64,000 nt of DNA from CAILZL01 sp963748005 (GCA_963748005.1 CAVVHH010000002.1:2666001-2730000); one strand, 5' to 3'. Shown: positions 35,676 to 45,463, numbered from the stretch's first letter. Program-made: numbers and translations. Notes: generated by a model from the letters alone, not told the origin.

Positions 35676-37601
35676 ATGAGCAAGTCTTACGTCGCCATCG
35701 CCCTGGCGCTGACAGCTACCTGTGTTGTCGTCATGTCGGCTGCGCCGCTGCGGGGCGCCGAGATTGCTGCAGCAACATCCAGTCAACTCGCGCCAGCGCT
35801 GACCGGTGTCATACGGGATTCACATGGCAAGCCGATGAGCGGCGTTGCCGTATCGGCGCGATCTTCCCAGCAGACATTCACGACGTCGGTTTACTCGGAT
35901 GAGCGCGGCGAGTATGTGTTCCCGCAATTGACTGCCGGCAAATACCAGTTGTGGGCGCAGGCGGTGACCTTCACCACGGCACGTGCGGAGGTGATGCTGG
36001 ATGGCGCGCATACCGTTACGCGCAACCTTGCGCTGAAACCGCTAGCCAACTACGAAGCGCAACTGACGGGCATCGAGTGGTACGACGCATTGCCGGATGA
36101 CACGGCGGAACATCGACGCATGAAGCAGGTGCTATATGTCGCCTGCACGGGCTGCCATGGTCTCGATGTGGTGCTGCAGAACCGGTTCGACGAAGCGGGT
36201 TGGAAGGCGATCCTCAAGGCGATGCAGTCAGCCTGGTACACCGGCTGGCGTGGTGCCGCGGACCTGCCGCCGACCGACCTGCGCTGGGAAGCGCAGATCA
36301 CGCGTTATCACCAGGATGAACTCGCGAAATACCTCGCTGAAATGCGTGGGCCCGGAACTTCACCGATGGTCATCAAGCCCATGGCTCGTCCCGCCGGTGA
36401 TGCCGCACGCGTAGTGGTGACGGAATACGATCTGCCGATAACCCAGCGAGAGAATGAGCTGCCCTGGTACAACGGTGATGACTGGATGGACGGACCGTCC
36501 ACGGGCATGCACGGCATCGTCGGGACTCACGACGTGGTGGTGGATGCCGCCGGCTATGCGTGGATATCGCATTCGGAGGGACGCAGTACCTTCGAATCGA
36601 ACCGCGCGATGATCAAACTCGATCCGAAGACTGGCGACATGACCGCAATCAAACTGATGGACAAGAGTGGCCGGCTGCTGCAGGTGGAGCAGATCAGCAG
36701 CATCGATCCATTCGGCGCGATCTGGATGCATAACGACGAGACGGCCACGCTCATCAAGCTTGATACCAGGACTGAGAAGTTCACTGCGTGGCAGATGCCG
36801 CGCGTGATGGGCGGGATGCAGAACTCGACCGACGCCGACTCGCAGGGACGCGTGTGGATCAACGCGCGCTATGGCGTGGCGCACTTCGACCCCGGCCAGC
36901 TTGATCGCAAGGACGTGGCCTATCCGGGATGGCAACTGTTCCAGCAGCACACGCCGGGTGACGGGATCACTTATGGTATTTCCGCAGACGCGGACGACAA
37001 CCCCTGGTGGTCGCTGAGCTATGTCGACAAGGTAGCCAAGCGCGACATGAAAACCGGCGTGGTGACCGAGATCGACATGCGAGATCCGGATTATGACGCT
37101 CGCAAGGCGTTGATGAAGCCCGCCGATCTCGCATTCTATGACTCCATCGGAGGGGGCACCTGGTCAACCAATTCAGCTTCACCGCTTCCCTATGCAAACA
37201 TGCCGCGCCGCCTGGCGGCGGACAAGAATGGCGACAAAGTGTGGGTGCCCAACTGGGCGCAGTCGAACATTGCGGAAATCGACATCCACACGATGAAGGT
37301 CACCTATCATCGCTTGCCGATTCATGTCCATCCCTACAAAACCATCGTCGACAAGCATCACAACGTCTGGACCGACACATCGCTGGTGGATGGCACACTG
37401 AAGTTCAATCCGGCGTCAGGTGAATGGACGGTTTATCAACTCCCCAGCCGGGGCTGCGGCTCACGTCACATGGGCTATGATGACTTTCGCGATGAGGCAT
37501 GGATCGCCTGCGACCAGGCCAGCAAGGCCGCGCGTATCCAGTTCCGCACGGCCGAAGAAATCCGCTTGCTGAAGGCAGCCAATACTGCTATTCGGAAGTG
37601 A
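35676..37601 (+). CDS. Secreted fusion: carboxypeptidase-regulatory domain, heme c site, Vgb-like propeller
   Basis: A 641-residue protein from the ATG at 35676 (AGAGGGGAAAG upstream). After a signal peptide, residues about 41-122 form a CarboxypepD_reg beta-sandwich (LTGVIRDSHGKPMSGVAVSA). A heme-c motif CTGCH lies at 157-161. Residues about 265-600 are a virginiamycin-B-lyase-like propeller with blades such as DVVVDAAGYAWISHSEGRS, GAIWMHNDETATLIKLD and IHVHPYKTIVDKHHNVWTD. Similar three-part proteins occur near cytochromes and TBDTs but their substrate is not established. Its neighbours suggest periplasmic redox or lyase chemistry. Confidence 0.8.
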   Translation: MSKSYVAIALALTATCVVVMSAAPLRGAEIAAATSSQLAPALTGVIRDSHGKPMSGVAVSARSSQQTFTTSVYSDERGEYVFPQLTAGKYQLWAQAVTFTTARAEVMLDGAHTVTRNLALKPLANYEAQLTGIEWYDALPDDTAEHRRMKQVLYVACTGCHGLDVVLQNRFDEAGWKAILKAMQSAWYTGWRGAADLPPTDLRWEAQITRYHQDELAKYLAEMRGPGTSPMVIKPMARPAGDAARVVVTEYDLPITQRENELPWYNGDDWMDGPSTGMHGIVGTHDVVVDAAGYAWISHSEGRSTFESNRAMIKLDPKTGDMTAIKLMDKSGRLLQVEQISSIDPFGAIWMHNDETATLIKLDTRTEKFTAWQMPRVMGGMQNSTDADSQGRVWINARYGVAHFDPGQLDRKDVAYPGWQLFQQHTPGDGITYGISADADDNPWWSLSYVDKVAKRDMKTGVVTEIDMRDPDYDARKALMKPADLAFYDSIGGGTWSTNSASPLPYANMPRRLAADKNGDKVWVPNWAQSNIAEIDIHTMKVTYHRLPIHVHPYKTIVDKHHNVWTDTSLVDGTLKFNPASGEWTVYQLPSRGCGSRHMGYDDFRDEAWIACDQASKAARIQFRTAEEIRLLKAANTAIRK

Positions 37602-37661
37602 CAATCCAGACCCTTCTACAAACTCGCGGTACACATCGCGACGCATACAAAGAGGACACAA

Positions 37662-38912
37662 ATGTTCCAGTGGTTTACCAGCGCTGTCGAAGAGCGAAAA
37701 GCGAACCTTCTGGGCGTGTTTCAGTGGCTGGGGTCTCGATGCAATGGACACCCAGATGTACGCGCTGACCATCCCGACCTTGATTGCACTGTGGGGCATG
37801 AGCAAGGGAGAGGCGGGCATCCTGGGTACTGCAGTACTGATCATGGCGGCGTTGGGCGGCTGGATCGCCGGCATGCTGGCGGATCGTTATGGTCGTGTCA
37901 GGATTCTGCAAATCACCATCATCTGGTTTTCTGCGTTCACGTTTCTCTCCGGGTTGACCAACTCCTTCGGTCAGTTGCTGCTCACCCGAAGCCTGCAGGG
38001 CCTTGGCTTCGGAGGCGAGTGGGCCGTGGGCGCGGTGCTCATCAGCGAAACCATCAACTCCAGGGTCAGAGGACGCGTAGTCGGTGCGATTCAGGCTGGT
38101 TGGGCAATGGGCTATGCCATCGCCGTGCTGATCTCGACCATTCTGTTCACTTACCTGCCTGCGGATATGGCCTGGCGTGTGTTCTTCTTCATCGGACTGG
38201 CGCCGGCACTGCTGGTCATCTGGATTCGCCGCAATATCGAAGAAGCACCGTGTTCATCGCGAAAGGCAAGGCCGAAGCGGCGAAGGCCAGCTTGTGGGAA
38301 GTCTTCGGCACGCCGTACACGGCGACGACGTTCAAGGCGGTGCTGCTGACCTTCGGTATCTATGGCGGCAACTACGTCATGGTCACCTGGCTGCCTGCCT
38401 ATCTGAAGCTGGTGCTCAATCTGTCGATCGCCAGTGTCGGCGGCTATCTGGCGATCAATATTCTTGGCTCTTTCACCGGCGCCTTTCTCAACGGCTGGAT
38501 GGCCGATGCCGTAGGTCGTCGCAAGACCTTCATGATCATCGCCTGTTGCCAGGCAGTTGCCGTGGCGATTTATACGCTGGCGCCCATCAACCTGACCGCG
38601 ACACTGCTGCTGGGTTTTGTGTTGGGCACGTTGCAATCGGGTACAGCAGCCGGCACTGGCGCTTTTCTCGCCGAACTTTTCCCGACTCATATCCGCGGCA
38701 CTGCGCAGGGATTTTGCGGCAATGCCGGGCGCGCCATCGGCGCGATCATGCCGGCGATCGTGGGCATCCTGAGTGATGACATCAAGCTTGCGGCGGCCAT
38801 GGGGATATGTGCCTGCGTGAGTTATGCCATTGTGGTGATCGCGGCATTCCTGTTGCCGGAAACGCGCGGACGTGATCTCAGCTCAATCAGAATGCAAGGT
38901 AATGAAAGTTAA
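37662..38912 (+). pseudogene. MFS transporter with two compensating frameshifts
   Basis: Across frames this is an approximately 416-residue MFS permease: FWACFSGWGLDAMDTQMYAL (helix 1, with the acidic residue typical of organic-acid carriers), GMLADRYGRVRIL, GLGFGGEWAVGAVLISE, then GWMADAVGRRKTF and LPETRGRDLSSI at the end. One extra A in AAAA at about 37697 moves the frame; one missing G near 38249 (after RRNIEEAP, before VFIAKGKAEAAKAS) restores it. Motifs on both sides are intact. This may be a pair of sequence errors or a recent disruption. It follows the heme/propeller gene after 60 bases and would be its transporter partner. Confidence 0.7.
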
Positions 38913-38921
38913 GTAACCTCT

Positions 38922-39105
38922 GATTAACGTCATGCCCGCGTAGGCGGGCATCCAGTAAGACAATGATTCAACTGGATTACAAACTGCATCGTGCAGTTTG
39001 CCCTGAAGGGCCATCGGCTGAAGCCGATGTTCGCTTCGGCATCCTGCCTTCGCAGTCCCGCATTCGCGGGAATGACGAATTCGAGGTTAATCAGACCTTC
39101 CTTAA
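38922..39105. repeat. Imperfect inverted-repeat element with CCCGC...GCGGG palindromes
   Basis: Left end CTGATTAACGTCATGCCCGCG and right end CGCGGGAATGACGAATTCGAGG plus TTAATCAG are inverted relative to each other across about 180 bases. Inside are CCCGCGTAGGCGGGCATCCAG and CCCGCATTCGCGGG, hairpin units of a widespread proteobacterial intergenic repeat. It has no coding capacity and is MITE- or REP-doublet-like, filling the gap between the MFS and solute-binding genes. Confidence 0.6.
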
Positions 39106-39123
39106 TATATAAGGGGTGAAGTC

Positions 39124-39933
39124 ATGATGATCCGTGCGGCATTATTTTCGCTGCTGTTGATACTGGGCGCCCCGGCCTTGACCGGCTGCACCAGTACGTC
39201 ATCTGCTCCGACGGCAGAAATTCAACATGTCCTGGCGCCGACCGGCTCGCTGCGAGTTGCGCTGTACCCGGGCACGCCCACCTCCGTGCTGAGTCAGACT
39301 GATCTGCGTGGCGTTGGCTACGATCTCGGCAAGGAACTTGCGCGCCGGCTGAAGGTGCCTTTCCAGCCCATCGTGTTGGCCAACAACGCAGAGGTTCTGG
39401 AAGCGATGAAAACAGGACGCGCCGACGTCGCTTTCTCCAATGCCAGCGCCGAGCGCATGAAAGTGATGGATTTCACCGAGCCGCATCTGGCGATTGAACT
39501 GGGCTACCTGGTGCGGGACAAAGCGCCCGTTGCGACCATGGCCGACGTGGACCGGCCGGGAGTGCGGGTAGGTGTGGTGACAAGCAGCACCTCCGATGCG
39601 GACCTTTCGCACGACCTGAAAAACGCTGCGCTGGTCCGGGTGCCAACGGTCGCATCCGGCATCCAGATGTTGTCGGCCGGCACGCTCGACGTGTTCGCGA
39701 CCAACAAGGCGATCCTGTTCGACATGTCGGACAAGGTACCTGGGTCGCGAGTGCTCGACGGCAGTCGAGGTCTAGAGCGCCATGCCCTGGGTATACCCAA
39801 AGGCAGGGATGCTGGTCTTCCCTACGCAAAAGCGTTCATTGCGGACGCGGTCGCACAGGGACTGGTGAAGGACGCAGTCAGCAGAGCCGGGCTGCGCGGC
39901 GCGGTTGTGGGAACACCACCACAACCGCACTGA
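39124..39933 (+). CDS. Solute-binding lipoprotein, ABC family 3 (amino-acid-binding type)
   Basis: A 269-residue protein with a lipobox APALTGC (Cys22). It has the periplasmic-binding family 3 fold: LRVALYPGTPTSVLSQ, GVGYDLGKELARRLK, MKTGRADVAFSNASAERMK, MDFTEPHLAIELGYLV and a VASGIQMLSAGTLDVFATN segment. These proteins deliver small polar solutes to an ABC permease, but no permease lies nearby, so it may be an orphan or a sensor. AAGGGG precedes the ATG; a second ATG follows immediately. Confidence 0.8.
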   Translation: MMIRAALFSLLLILGAPALTGCTSTSSAPTAEIQHVLAPTGSLRVALYPGTPTSVLSQTDLRGVGYDLGKELARRLKVPFQPIVLANNAEVLEAMKTGRADVAFSNASAERMKVMDFTEPHLAIELGYLVRDKAPVATMADVDRPGVRVGVVTSSTSDADLSHDLKNAALVRVPTVASGIQMLSAGTLDVFATNKAILFDMSDKVPGSRVLDGSRGLERHALGIPKGRDAGLPYAKAFIADAVAQGLVKDAVSRAGLRGAVVGTPPQPH

Positions 39934-39981
39934 AGTTCCTTGCTACCCGCGTTCAAGCCGGGTCGGAAGGGACGAGGCCCC

Positions 39982-42900
39982 TCACAATTTCATCCGGACA
40001 CCCACCGTGAAGTAACGACCCAGCACGTCGTCGCCCGTCACATACACGCCCGGGAAAGACCCCGGGAAGGTGGCGTTCAGCGTACCTGCCGGGGGCGGAT
40101 CCTTGTCGAACAGATTCTGCACGTTGAGGAACACGTTCACCTGCTTGAGTGGCGTCGGCACGTCGTACGACAGCGTCAGGTTGGTGTACATAACCGATGG
40201 TACGCCGCCCACCTCGGTTTCGCTTGGATTGGACGACCACTCCAGGCCGCTGCGATAGCGTTCGGACAGATCGATTGTCCAACGATCCGTGAGTTTATAG
40301 CTGGCGAACAACGAAGCTTTCCATACCGGCGCCGGCTGTGCGCCGCCGACGTTCGAATAGGCCACGCCGCCGAGGTCGTGCCTGACGCCAAAGGGTATGT
40401 ACCGCAGAATATGTGGCTGATAGGTCGTCAGGAGTCGCAACGACAGCGGCCGATCAACAAGGTCGGTTCTGAATGTCGCCTCGAGATCGATGCCGGCAGT
40501 GCTCTGTTCGGCGATGTTGACCAGGCGCGTATGATGCACCGTCATGGCGTTACTGAATGAGGTATCAGTAAAACCATTCGGCCGTTCCTGCAGCTGACAC
40601 AGCGGCGAGCTGCCACCGCTCGCATAACAGGCTTCCTGAATGGGTCGGTTCTGGCCCGCCAGACTGTACAGCGCATCCTTCAGCGTAATGTCATAGGCAT
40701 CCAGTGCCAGACTGAATTGAGCGCTTGGTCGCCATACCATCCCCACCGTGGTGGTGAGCGCTGTCTCAGGTTCAAGATAGGGGTTGCCCCCCGAACTGGG
40801 TGTCGCAGTAACCTGCACGCCTTTTTGATTGGTCACAGGATCTATCAATAAATAGTCGGTAATAAAACCGGGATTATTCGTCGAAGTGGGCGCGTACAGA
40901 TCGTACAGGTTCGGGGCGCGGATATCCTGCGAGCGTGACCAGCGCAGGGTCAGTGTATCGGTGACATCCCACACAATACCCGTCTTCCAGGTCGTTGCTT
41001 CGAAGGTGCGAGAAACGACCGACGAATCGTTCGGATCATTCTTGTACTGCGTGTAACGGGCAGCGCCGTTGAAGGTCACGGTATCGAGCACTCCCCAGTC
41101 CTTGATCAACGGCAGATTGATTTCATATGCCCCCTCGCTCACCGTCTGATTGACGCCGTTGATGGGAATCAGCCCGCCACCATGCGGGATGGTTACGCCT
41201 GGTGTGCAATTGCCAAAACGCAGGCCGTTGCAAGTCATGAAATCATCGGGCCTTGCGGAGGACCACAGATCCATCGTCACACGACGCAACTCGGCCGACA
41301 ATGCCATGCCGATCGGGCCGGCCCAACCGTTCACCGGCTCGCCAGCAATGGAACCAGCCAGCCCATCCAGCTGGTTGTTCGTCTTGTTCTTGACGATCGG
41401 GATCATGTATTCCATGGCTTCCTTGCTCACCGTGGTCGGCCCGAACAGATTGACCGGCACGCAACCGGGGTACTCGTTCGGATGCGTCAACGTCACGCGG
41501 CAGACGATCTGGCCATTGGCGGGATTCACCACAGCGTCCACCGCCGCAAAAATGTTCTTGCGGTTCTGGTTGAGATTGTCGACGTTCATCTCGGTCTCGC
41601 TGTGCGTATAGGTTGCGTCCCAGCGATAGCCATCGCCGAAACTGCCTTCGAGGCCGGCCAGTACGTAGTAATTGCTGGGCTTGACCGTGCTGTCCTGGCC
41701 GATATCGTGGTTATCGGACTGCTTGAACTGCTTTTCCAGAAGGAAGGTCGGCGGCGTAATGGTATTGCTCAACACATTGGCTCGCATTGCGTCGGTGCAT
41801 CCCAGCGCGTTCTGATACTGCGTCGCCAGGTACGCATTACACGCGCCCATGCCCCAGCCCGGGGGGAAGGTGCGCTGGGTTCCTCTGGAGCCCCAGGTTT
41901 CAGCGGCCGTCCACGAACCCATCACGAAGGTATGAAGATTATCCGTCAGATCGAAATCGAAACGCAGGAAGACCTGGTCCGAGAGCTGCTCGGACCGGAT
42001 GGACACCTCGGTGAAATACACACCGTCGCCGCCGATCGAAGCAGCGGCCAGCAATCCCTCACTTGCCGGACGCTGGCCCGTGTCGAAGGTACTGAGCACG
42101 CCGTTCTGTGCGAATGACTGGCCGACCAACGGTCGAGGCTGACCGTTCAGCAGACAGTTCTGCGCAAACAGCGTGCCCTGGGCAGTCCCCGTACCACGCG
42201 GGCAGGCAATTGCACCGCCGAAACTTGCGGTGTTGTTGGTGACGTCGGCCAGGATGTGCCAGGGTATGCTGCCGCCATTGCCCTGTACCGTCCATCGCGG
42301 TGTTGTCCAGTCGCGCTGATTGGAGCGCAGTCCGTCGTCGCTGCGACGCTGGTAGCTGGCTTCGATGTGACCACGACCGCCAAACAGATCCATACCCGCA
42401 GCAATGGCTACTTCATAACTCTTGGCGTCGTTTTCCTGCGAGACGCCGGTCTGCAGGTTGATCTTCACGCCATTGAAGTTGCGGTCGACAATGAAATTGG
42501 TGACGCCGGTAACGGCGTCCGATCCGTACACGGCGGAGGCGCCGCCAGTGACGATATCGACGCGCTGGACCAGCATCTGCGGTATGGCGCCCACATCGAC
42601 CAGGCCGTCCGCAGTGGCAGGCGGAATGCGGCGTCCATCGAGCAGCACCAGGTTGCGGTCCGGTCCCATGTTGCGCAGATTCAGGACCGACAGGCCGGTC
42701 TGACCATTCGAGCCGCCTTCCGGCGGGCCGTTGGACGCACCCCGGGAGCCGGAAAACACCGGCATGTCGACCAGATTCTCGTACAGCGTCGTGGGTTTGG
42801 TGGCGAGAATCTGTTCGGGCGTGATCACTGTTACCGGCGTCGGCGCGTCATTGCCATTGGTGATGATGCGCGAACCCGTAATCGTGACTTCTTCAAGCTG

Positions 42901-43026
42901 CAGGCCGGGTGCTGCCGACTCGGCATTCGCAGTTGAAGCTGTCTGTGCCTGCACCGTCATGGCTGTGAAGGTGCATGCGCCCGCAGCGGCCAGCGCCGCC
43001 CTCAACACACTGGTAGAAGATTTCAT
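39982..43026 (-). CDS. TonB-dependent receptor
   Basis: A 1014-residue outer-membrane receptor from the ATG at 43026 (GGGGG six bases upstream). Signal peptide, then LQLEEVTITGSRIITNGNDA (TonB-box region), a plug with LRNMGPDRNLVLLDGRRIPP and VDIVTGGASAVYGSDAVTGV, and a barrel ending LGRYFTVGVRMKL with terminal hydrophobic Leu. It is a close paralogue of the receptor at 48.0 kb (shared ATKPT-LYENL-DMPVFSGSRGASNGP). No STN domain, so it is not self-signalling. A copy of the shared element lies about 255 bases upstream. It imports a bulky substrate using TonB energy; the substrate is unknown. Confidence 0.9.
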   Translation of the reverse strand: MKSSTSVLRAALAAAGACTFTAMTVQAQTASTANAESAAPGLQLEEVTITGSRIITNGNDAPTPVTVITPEQILATKPTTLYENLVDMPVFSGSRGASNGPPEGGSNGQTGLSVLNLRNMGPDRNLVLLDGRRIPPATADGLVDVGAIPQMLVQRVDIVTGGASAVYGSDAVTGVTNFIVDRNFNGVKINLQTGVSQENDAKSYEVAIAAGMDLFGGRGHIEASYQRRSDDGLRSNQRDWTTPRWTVQGNGGSIPWHILADVTNNTASFGGAIACPRGTGTAQGTLFAQNCLLNGQPRPLVGQSFAQNGVLSTFDTGQRPASEGLLAAASIGGDGVYFTEVSIRSEQLSDQVFLRFDFDLTDNLHTFVMGSWTAAETWGSRGTQRTFPPGWGMGACNAYLATQYQNALGCTDAMRANVLSNTITPPTFLLEKQFKQSDNHDIGQDSTVKPSNYYVLAGLEGSFGDGYRWDATYTHSETEMNVDNLNQNRKNIFAAVDAVVNPANGQIVCRVTLTHPNEYPGCVPVNLFGPTTVSKEAMEYMIPIVKNKTNNQLDGLAGSIAGEPVNGWAGPIGMALSAELRRVTMDLWSSARPDDFMTCNGLRFGNCTPGVTIPHGGGLIPINGVNQTVSEGAYEINLPLIKDWGVLDTVTFNGAARYTQYKNDPNDSSVVSRTFEATTWKTGIVWDVTDTLTLRWSRSQDIRAPNLYDLYAPTSTNNPGFITDYLLIDPVTNQKGVQVTATPSSGGNPYLEPETALTTTVGMVWRPSAQFSLALDAYDITLKDALYSLAGQNRPIQEACYASGGSSPLCQLQERPNGFTDTSFSNAMTVHHTRLVNIAEQSTAGIDLEATFRTDLVDRPLSLRLLTTYQPHILRYIPFGVRHDLGGVAYSNVGGAQPAPVWKASLFASYKLTDRWTIDLSERYRSGLEWSSNPSETEVGGVPSVMYTNLTLSYDVPTPLKQVNVFLNVQNLFDKDPPPAGTLNATFPGSFPGVYVTGDDVLGRYFTVGVRMKL

Positions 43027-43281
43027 TGCAAACCCCCGCAATCAGATTGTTATCTCTGGTTATCCAACAGAACGACGAATTGCTTCAGCAGATCACTCTG
43101 CTGCGACCATCGACATTTGCGTCAATGAGCTGGCGCAATGCATAAACGAAAAACAAAGTCGTCGATCCGTTCCTGCTGGACGCATGTTGCATGCGCCCTC
43201 CCCATGCATATATTCGAATTCGCTTGTGCCAGCGGTGCTTGTTTGTCGCCAGTATAAGAAGCGCCGATCCCGGGTTTGCGT

Positions 43282-43314
43282 CCAATAGGAAATTGGCCAA
43301 AGGCATAACCTTTC
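43282..43314 (-). promoter_or_regulatory. Shared gapped regulatory element, copy C
   Basis: On the minus strand: GAAAGGTTATG, six bases, GC, three bases, TTTCCTATTGG. It matches copies A and B at TTATGCC and TATTGG and keeps the exact 11-base gap between ATG and TTTC. It points toward the TBDT ending at 39982. Confidence 0.65.
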
Positions 43315-43509
43315 TACCGAACCAGGAATAAATGACAGCTAAATGACAGCTACGCGCAGTGATTTATAGAAAATAGCCGCGTACAGAAAATAGTACGGCC
43401 AACAGCAAATCAAAGCAGCAATCAGCAACCTGATGTCGAAAGCAACCGGTTTGTTGTCGTTGTAAATTCCTTATCTGTCATCCAGCTGTCGTTATTTCAA
43501 TGGCCAGCA

Positions 43510-43542
43510 GAAAACTTATGCCGCGGGCTTCTTTCCTATTGG
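43510..43542 (+). promoter_or_regulatory. Shared gapped regulatory element, copy A
   Basis: GAAAACTTATGCC, then GC and TTTCCTATTGG at the shared spacing. CAGCAG precedes it, as in copy B. It lies about 255 bases upstream of the first DUF6152 gene. Confidence 0.65.
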
Positions 43543-43797
43543 ACGGAAAACTGCGTTCTGAAGTCACCTAATACCAAGCCGGCGGACACGTGAGCCGATT
43601 GCAGAAAAGCAACTGCCGATGACGCTGCAACTACGATAAAGGGTTATTCAATGAGTCCGAATGTATTGAGCGCGCAGTTGTCTGTTGTGGCAGTTTTGCC
43701 CGTCACTGTATCAGCTCAACACGCATACAGCGCTCTATGATCAGCATCTGGCAATGAACTCCCGGCATAATTATTAAAGCTTATTCTGGAGGCTTCA

Positions 43798-44208
43798 ATG
43801 AAGTTTAAAACCCTTTTGTTTGCAGCCATGGCATTTGCCATGGGTTCCACCTCTGTTGTCGCGCATCATTCATACGCCATGTTCGATGCCAACAAGACAG
43901 TGACAGTGGAGGGCACTGTCAAAAAATTTCAATGGACCAACCCGCACAGCTGGGTCTATCTGACCGTTACGGATGCAGGTGGCCAGGCTACCGACTGGGC
44001 CATCGAAGCAGGTTCTCCTGGCGGGTTGGTTCGACAGGGCTGGACGCCCAAGACGCTGACACCGGGTATGAAGATCAAGGTGGTCGTGCACCCGCTGCTG
44101 GACGGCAAGCCCGGCGGCCAATTCATGACGATGACGCTTCCCGATGGCACGCAGATGGGCGATCCAGATGCGAGAGGCGAGTCAGCCGGAGCAAGCGCTT
44201 CGCAGTGA
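43798..44208 (+). CDS. DUF6152 family secreted protein 1
   Basis: A 136-residue protein with a signal peptide (FAAMAFAMGSTSVVA) and the family's opening AHHSYAMFDANKTVTVEGTV, then FQWTNPHSWVYLTV and a WAIEAGSPGGLVRQGW segment. DUF6152 proteins have an OB-like beta fold and are usually found beside TBDTs or PQQ enzymes; their function is not established. The adjacent His pair at the mature N-terminus could bind metal. CTGGAGG precedes the ATG. It leads a three-gene run with the next two genes. Confidence 0.85.
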   Translation: MKFKTLLFAAMAFAMGSTSVVAHHSYAMFDANKTVTVEGTVKKFQWTNPHSWVYLTVTDAGGQATDWAIEAGSPGGLVRQGWTPKTLTPGMKIKVVVHPLLDGKPGGQFMTMTLPDGTQMGDPDARGESAGASASQ

Positions 44209-44279
44209 GTGATGACAAGTCGATGTCCGATCAGGATCGGACATCGACAATTGCAAGATCAAGTATCGGAGGGGGAGTT

Positions 44280-44672
44280 GTGAATAGAGTAAAGGTTTCT
44301 ATATGGGCAGCGTTCGCGTTCCTGGCGCTTTCGAGCTCACTGTTTGCCCACCACGGCACGGCACCCAACTACGATCAGAAGAAAGTGGTGAAAGTCACAG
44401 GGGTCGTGCGCGAGTTCTGGTGGCGCAATCCGCATTCGTCGCTGTTCATCGAAGGTGAAGGCGACGACGGCACAAAGGGCACCTTTGTCATGGAGATGGG
44501 CGCTCCGGCGGCACTGGCAGGCATGGGCTACAACCGGAAAATTTTCAAACCCGGCGATCATGTGGTGGTCACGATGTGGCCCTCCTATACCACTCCGACC
44601 AACGGCCAGTTCATGCACAGCCACTTTGTGAACGAAGGCAAGGAATTCCACTCCACGACCGGCAAGGACTAA
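44280..44672 (+). CDS. DUF6152 family secreted protein 2
   Basis: A 130-residue homologue of the preceding protein. The GTG at 44280 is chosen because GGAGGGGGAG lies just upstream and a signal peptide (IWAAFAFLALSSSLFA) follows directly. The mature part opens with AHHGTAPNYDQKKVVKVTGV and contains FWWRNPHSSLFIE and EMGAPAALAGMGY. The His-His start and NPHS motif are shared with protein 1, suggesting two related binding domains from a tandem duplication. The next gene starts five bases after the stop. Confidence 0.8.
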   Translation: MNRVKVSIWAAFAFLALSSSLFAHHGTAPNYDQKKVVKVTGVVREFWWRNPHSSLFIEGEGDDGTKGTFVMEMGAPAALAGMGYNRKIFKPGDHVVVTMWPSYTTPTNGQFMHSHFVNEGKEFHSTTGKD

Positions 44673-44677
44673 CCGCC

Positions 44678-45463
44678 ATGAACAAGCATTCCATTCTGGG
44701 TATGGGCCTGGCGTTGGTTGTGTCCGTTACCACGCTGCAGGCCGCTGCGCAGCAGAGCGCCAAGCCCGCTGATTTGACTGGCGTCTGGTTGCTGGAAGGT
44801 GGCGGCGGTGACAACGGAGATAGCGTAGGTTTCAAGGCCCGTCCGCAGTCGCAGTGGAGCAACGCGAACCTGCCGTTCACCCCCGAGGGTCTTGCTGAGT
44901 TTCAGGCCAACAAACCCGGCAAGGGGCCACGTCAGGTCAAGCCGGTGTATGGCAATGATCCGATTGGCGAAGCCAATCCCGTTGGGTTGTATCGAGCCCT
45001 GGTGTACAGCCGGCCGATTGAAATCGAACAGGTGAGCGGCAAAGTCATTCAACTGTTTGCCTATGGTCGCGTATTCCGGATCATCTACGCCGACGGCCGA
45101 CCAGTGCCTGATGACATTACCGAGGCGCCGTTCTGGTACGGTTATTCGGTGGGCCATTGGGAAGGCGATACACTGGTGGTGACCACGCTGGGGTTGGATG
45201 GTCGCGCCTGGATGGATGAGTGGGGTACGCCTTTAAGCGACGATGCGCGCGTTGAAGAACGCTGGAAACGTCTGAGCAAGGACAAGCTGCAGCTGATCAT
45301 CACGGTTACGGATCCGGAAATTTATAGCAAGCCCTGGACCAGCGTCCCTATCGTTTACACACTGAAGCCCAACGCTGAGCCGAACGAAATCATCTTCGCG
45401 CCCATGGATGAGCAGGCCTTCAACAAAGTGATACGCGATCCTTCCGGATCAGCAGCCAAGTAG
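44678..45463 (+). CDS. Secreted protein, EGDTLVV-signature family, member 1
   Basis: A 261-residue exported protein (signal peptide LGMGLALVVSVTTLQAAAQ). I know the family only as hypothetical proteins near TBDTs. Signature regions: DLTGVWLLEGGGG, then FTPEGLAEFQANKP, NDPIGEANPVG, VIQLFAYGRVFRIIYADGRP and the core YGYSVGHWEGDTLVVTTLGL, followed by EWGTPLSDDARVEERW and DPEIYSKPW. Two further members lie on the opposite strand at 45.6 and 46.6 kb. The aromatic and acidic core could bind a carbohydrate or aromatic ligand (speculative). Co-transcribed with the DUF6152 pair. Confidence 0.75.
   Translation: MNKHSILGMGLALVVSVTTLQAAAQQSAKPADLTGVWLLEGGGGDNGDSVGFKARPQSQWSNANLPFTPEGLAEFQANKPGKGPRQVKPVYGNDPIGEANPVGLYRALVYSRPIEIEQVSGKVIQLFAYGRVFRIIYADGRPVPDDITEAPFWYGYSVGHWEGDTLVVTTLGLDGRAWMDEWGTPLSDDARVEERWKRLSKDKLQLIITVTDPEIYSKPWTSVPIVYTLKPNAEPNEIIFAPMDEQAFNKVIRDPSGSAAK

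Larger units (their letters stand above)
43027..43797. other. Divergent control region with two copies of the shared element
   Basis: A 770-base gap between the divergent receptor and DUF6152 genes. It holds element copies C (43282-43314, facing the receptor) and A (43510-43542, facing the DUF6152 gene), about 195 bases apart. Short frames here look non-coding. The rest is AT-richer than the surroundings, as expected of promoters. Confidence 0.6.
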
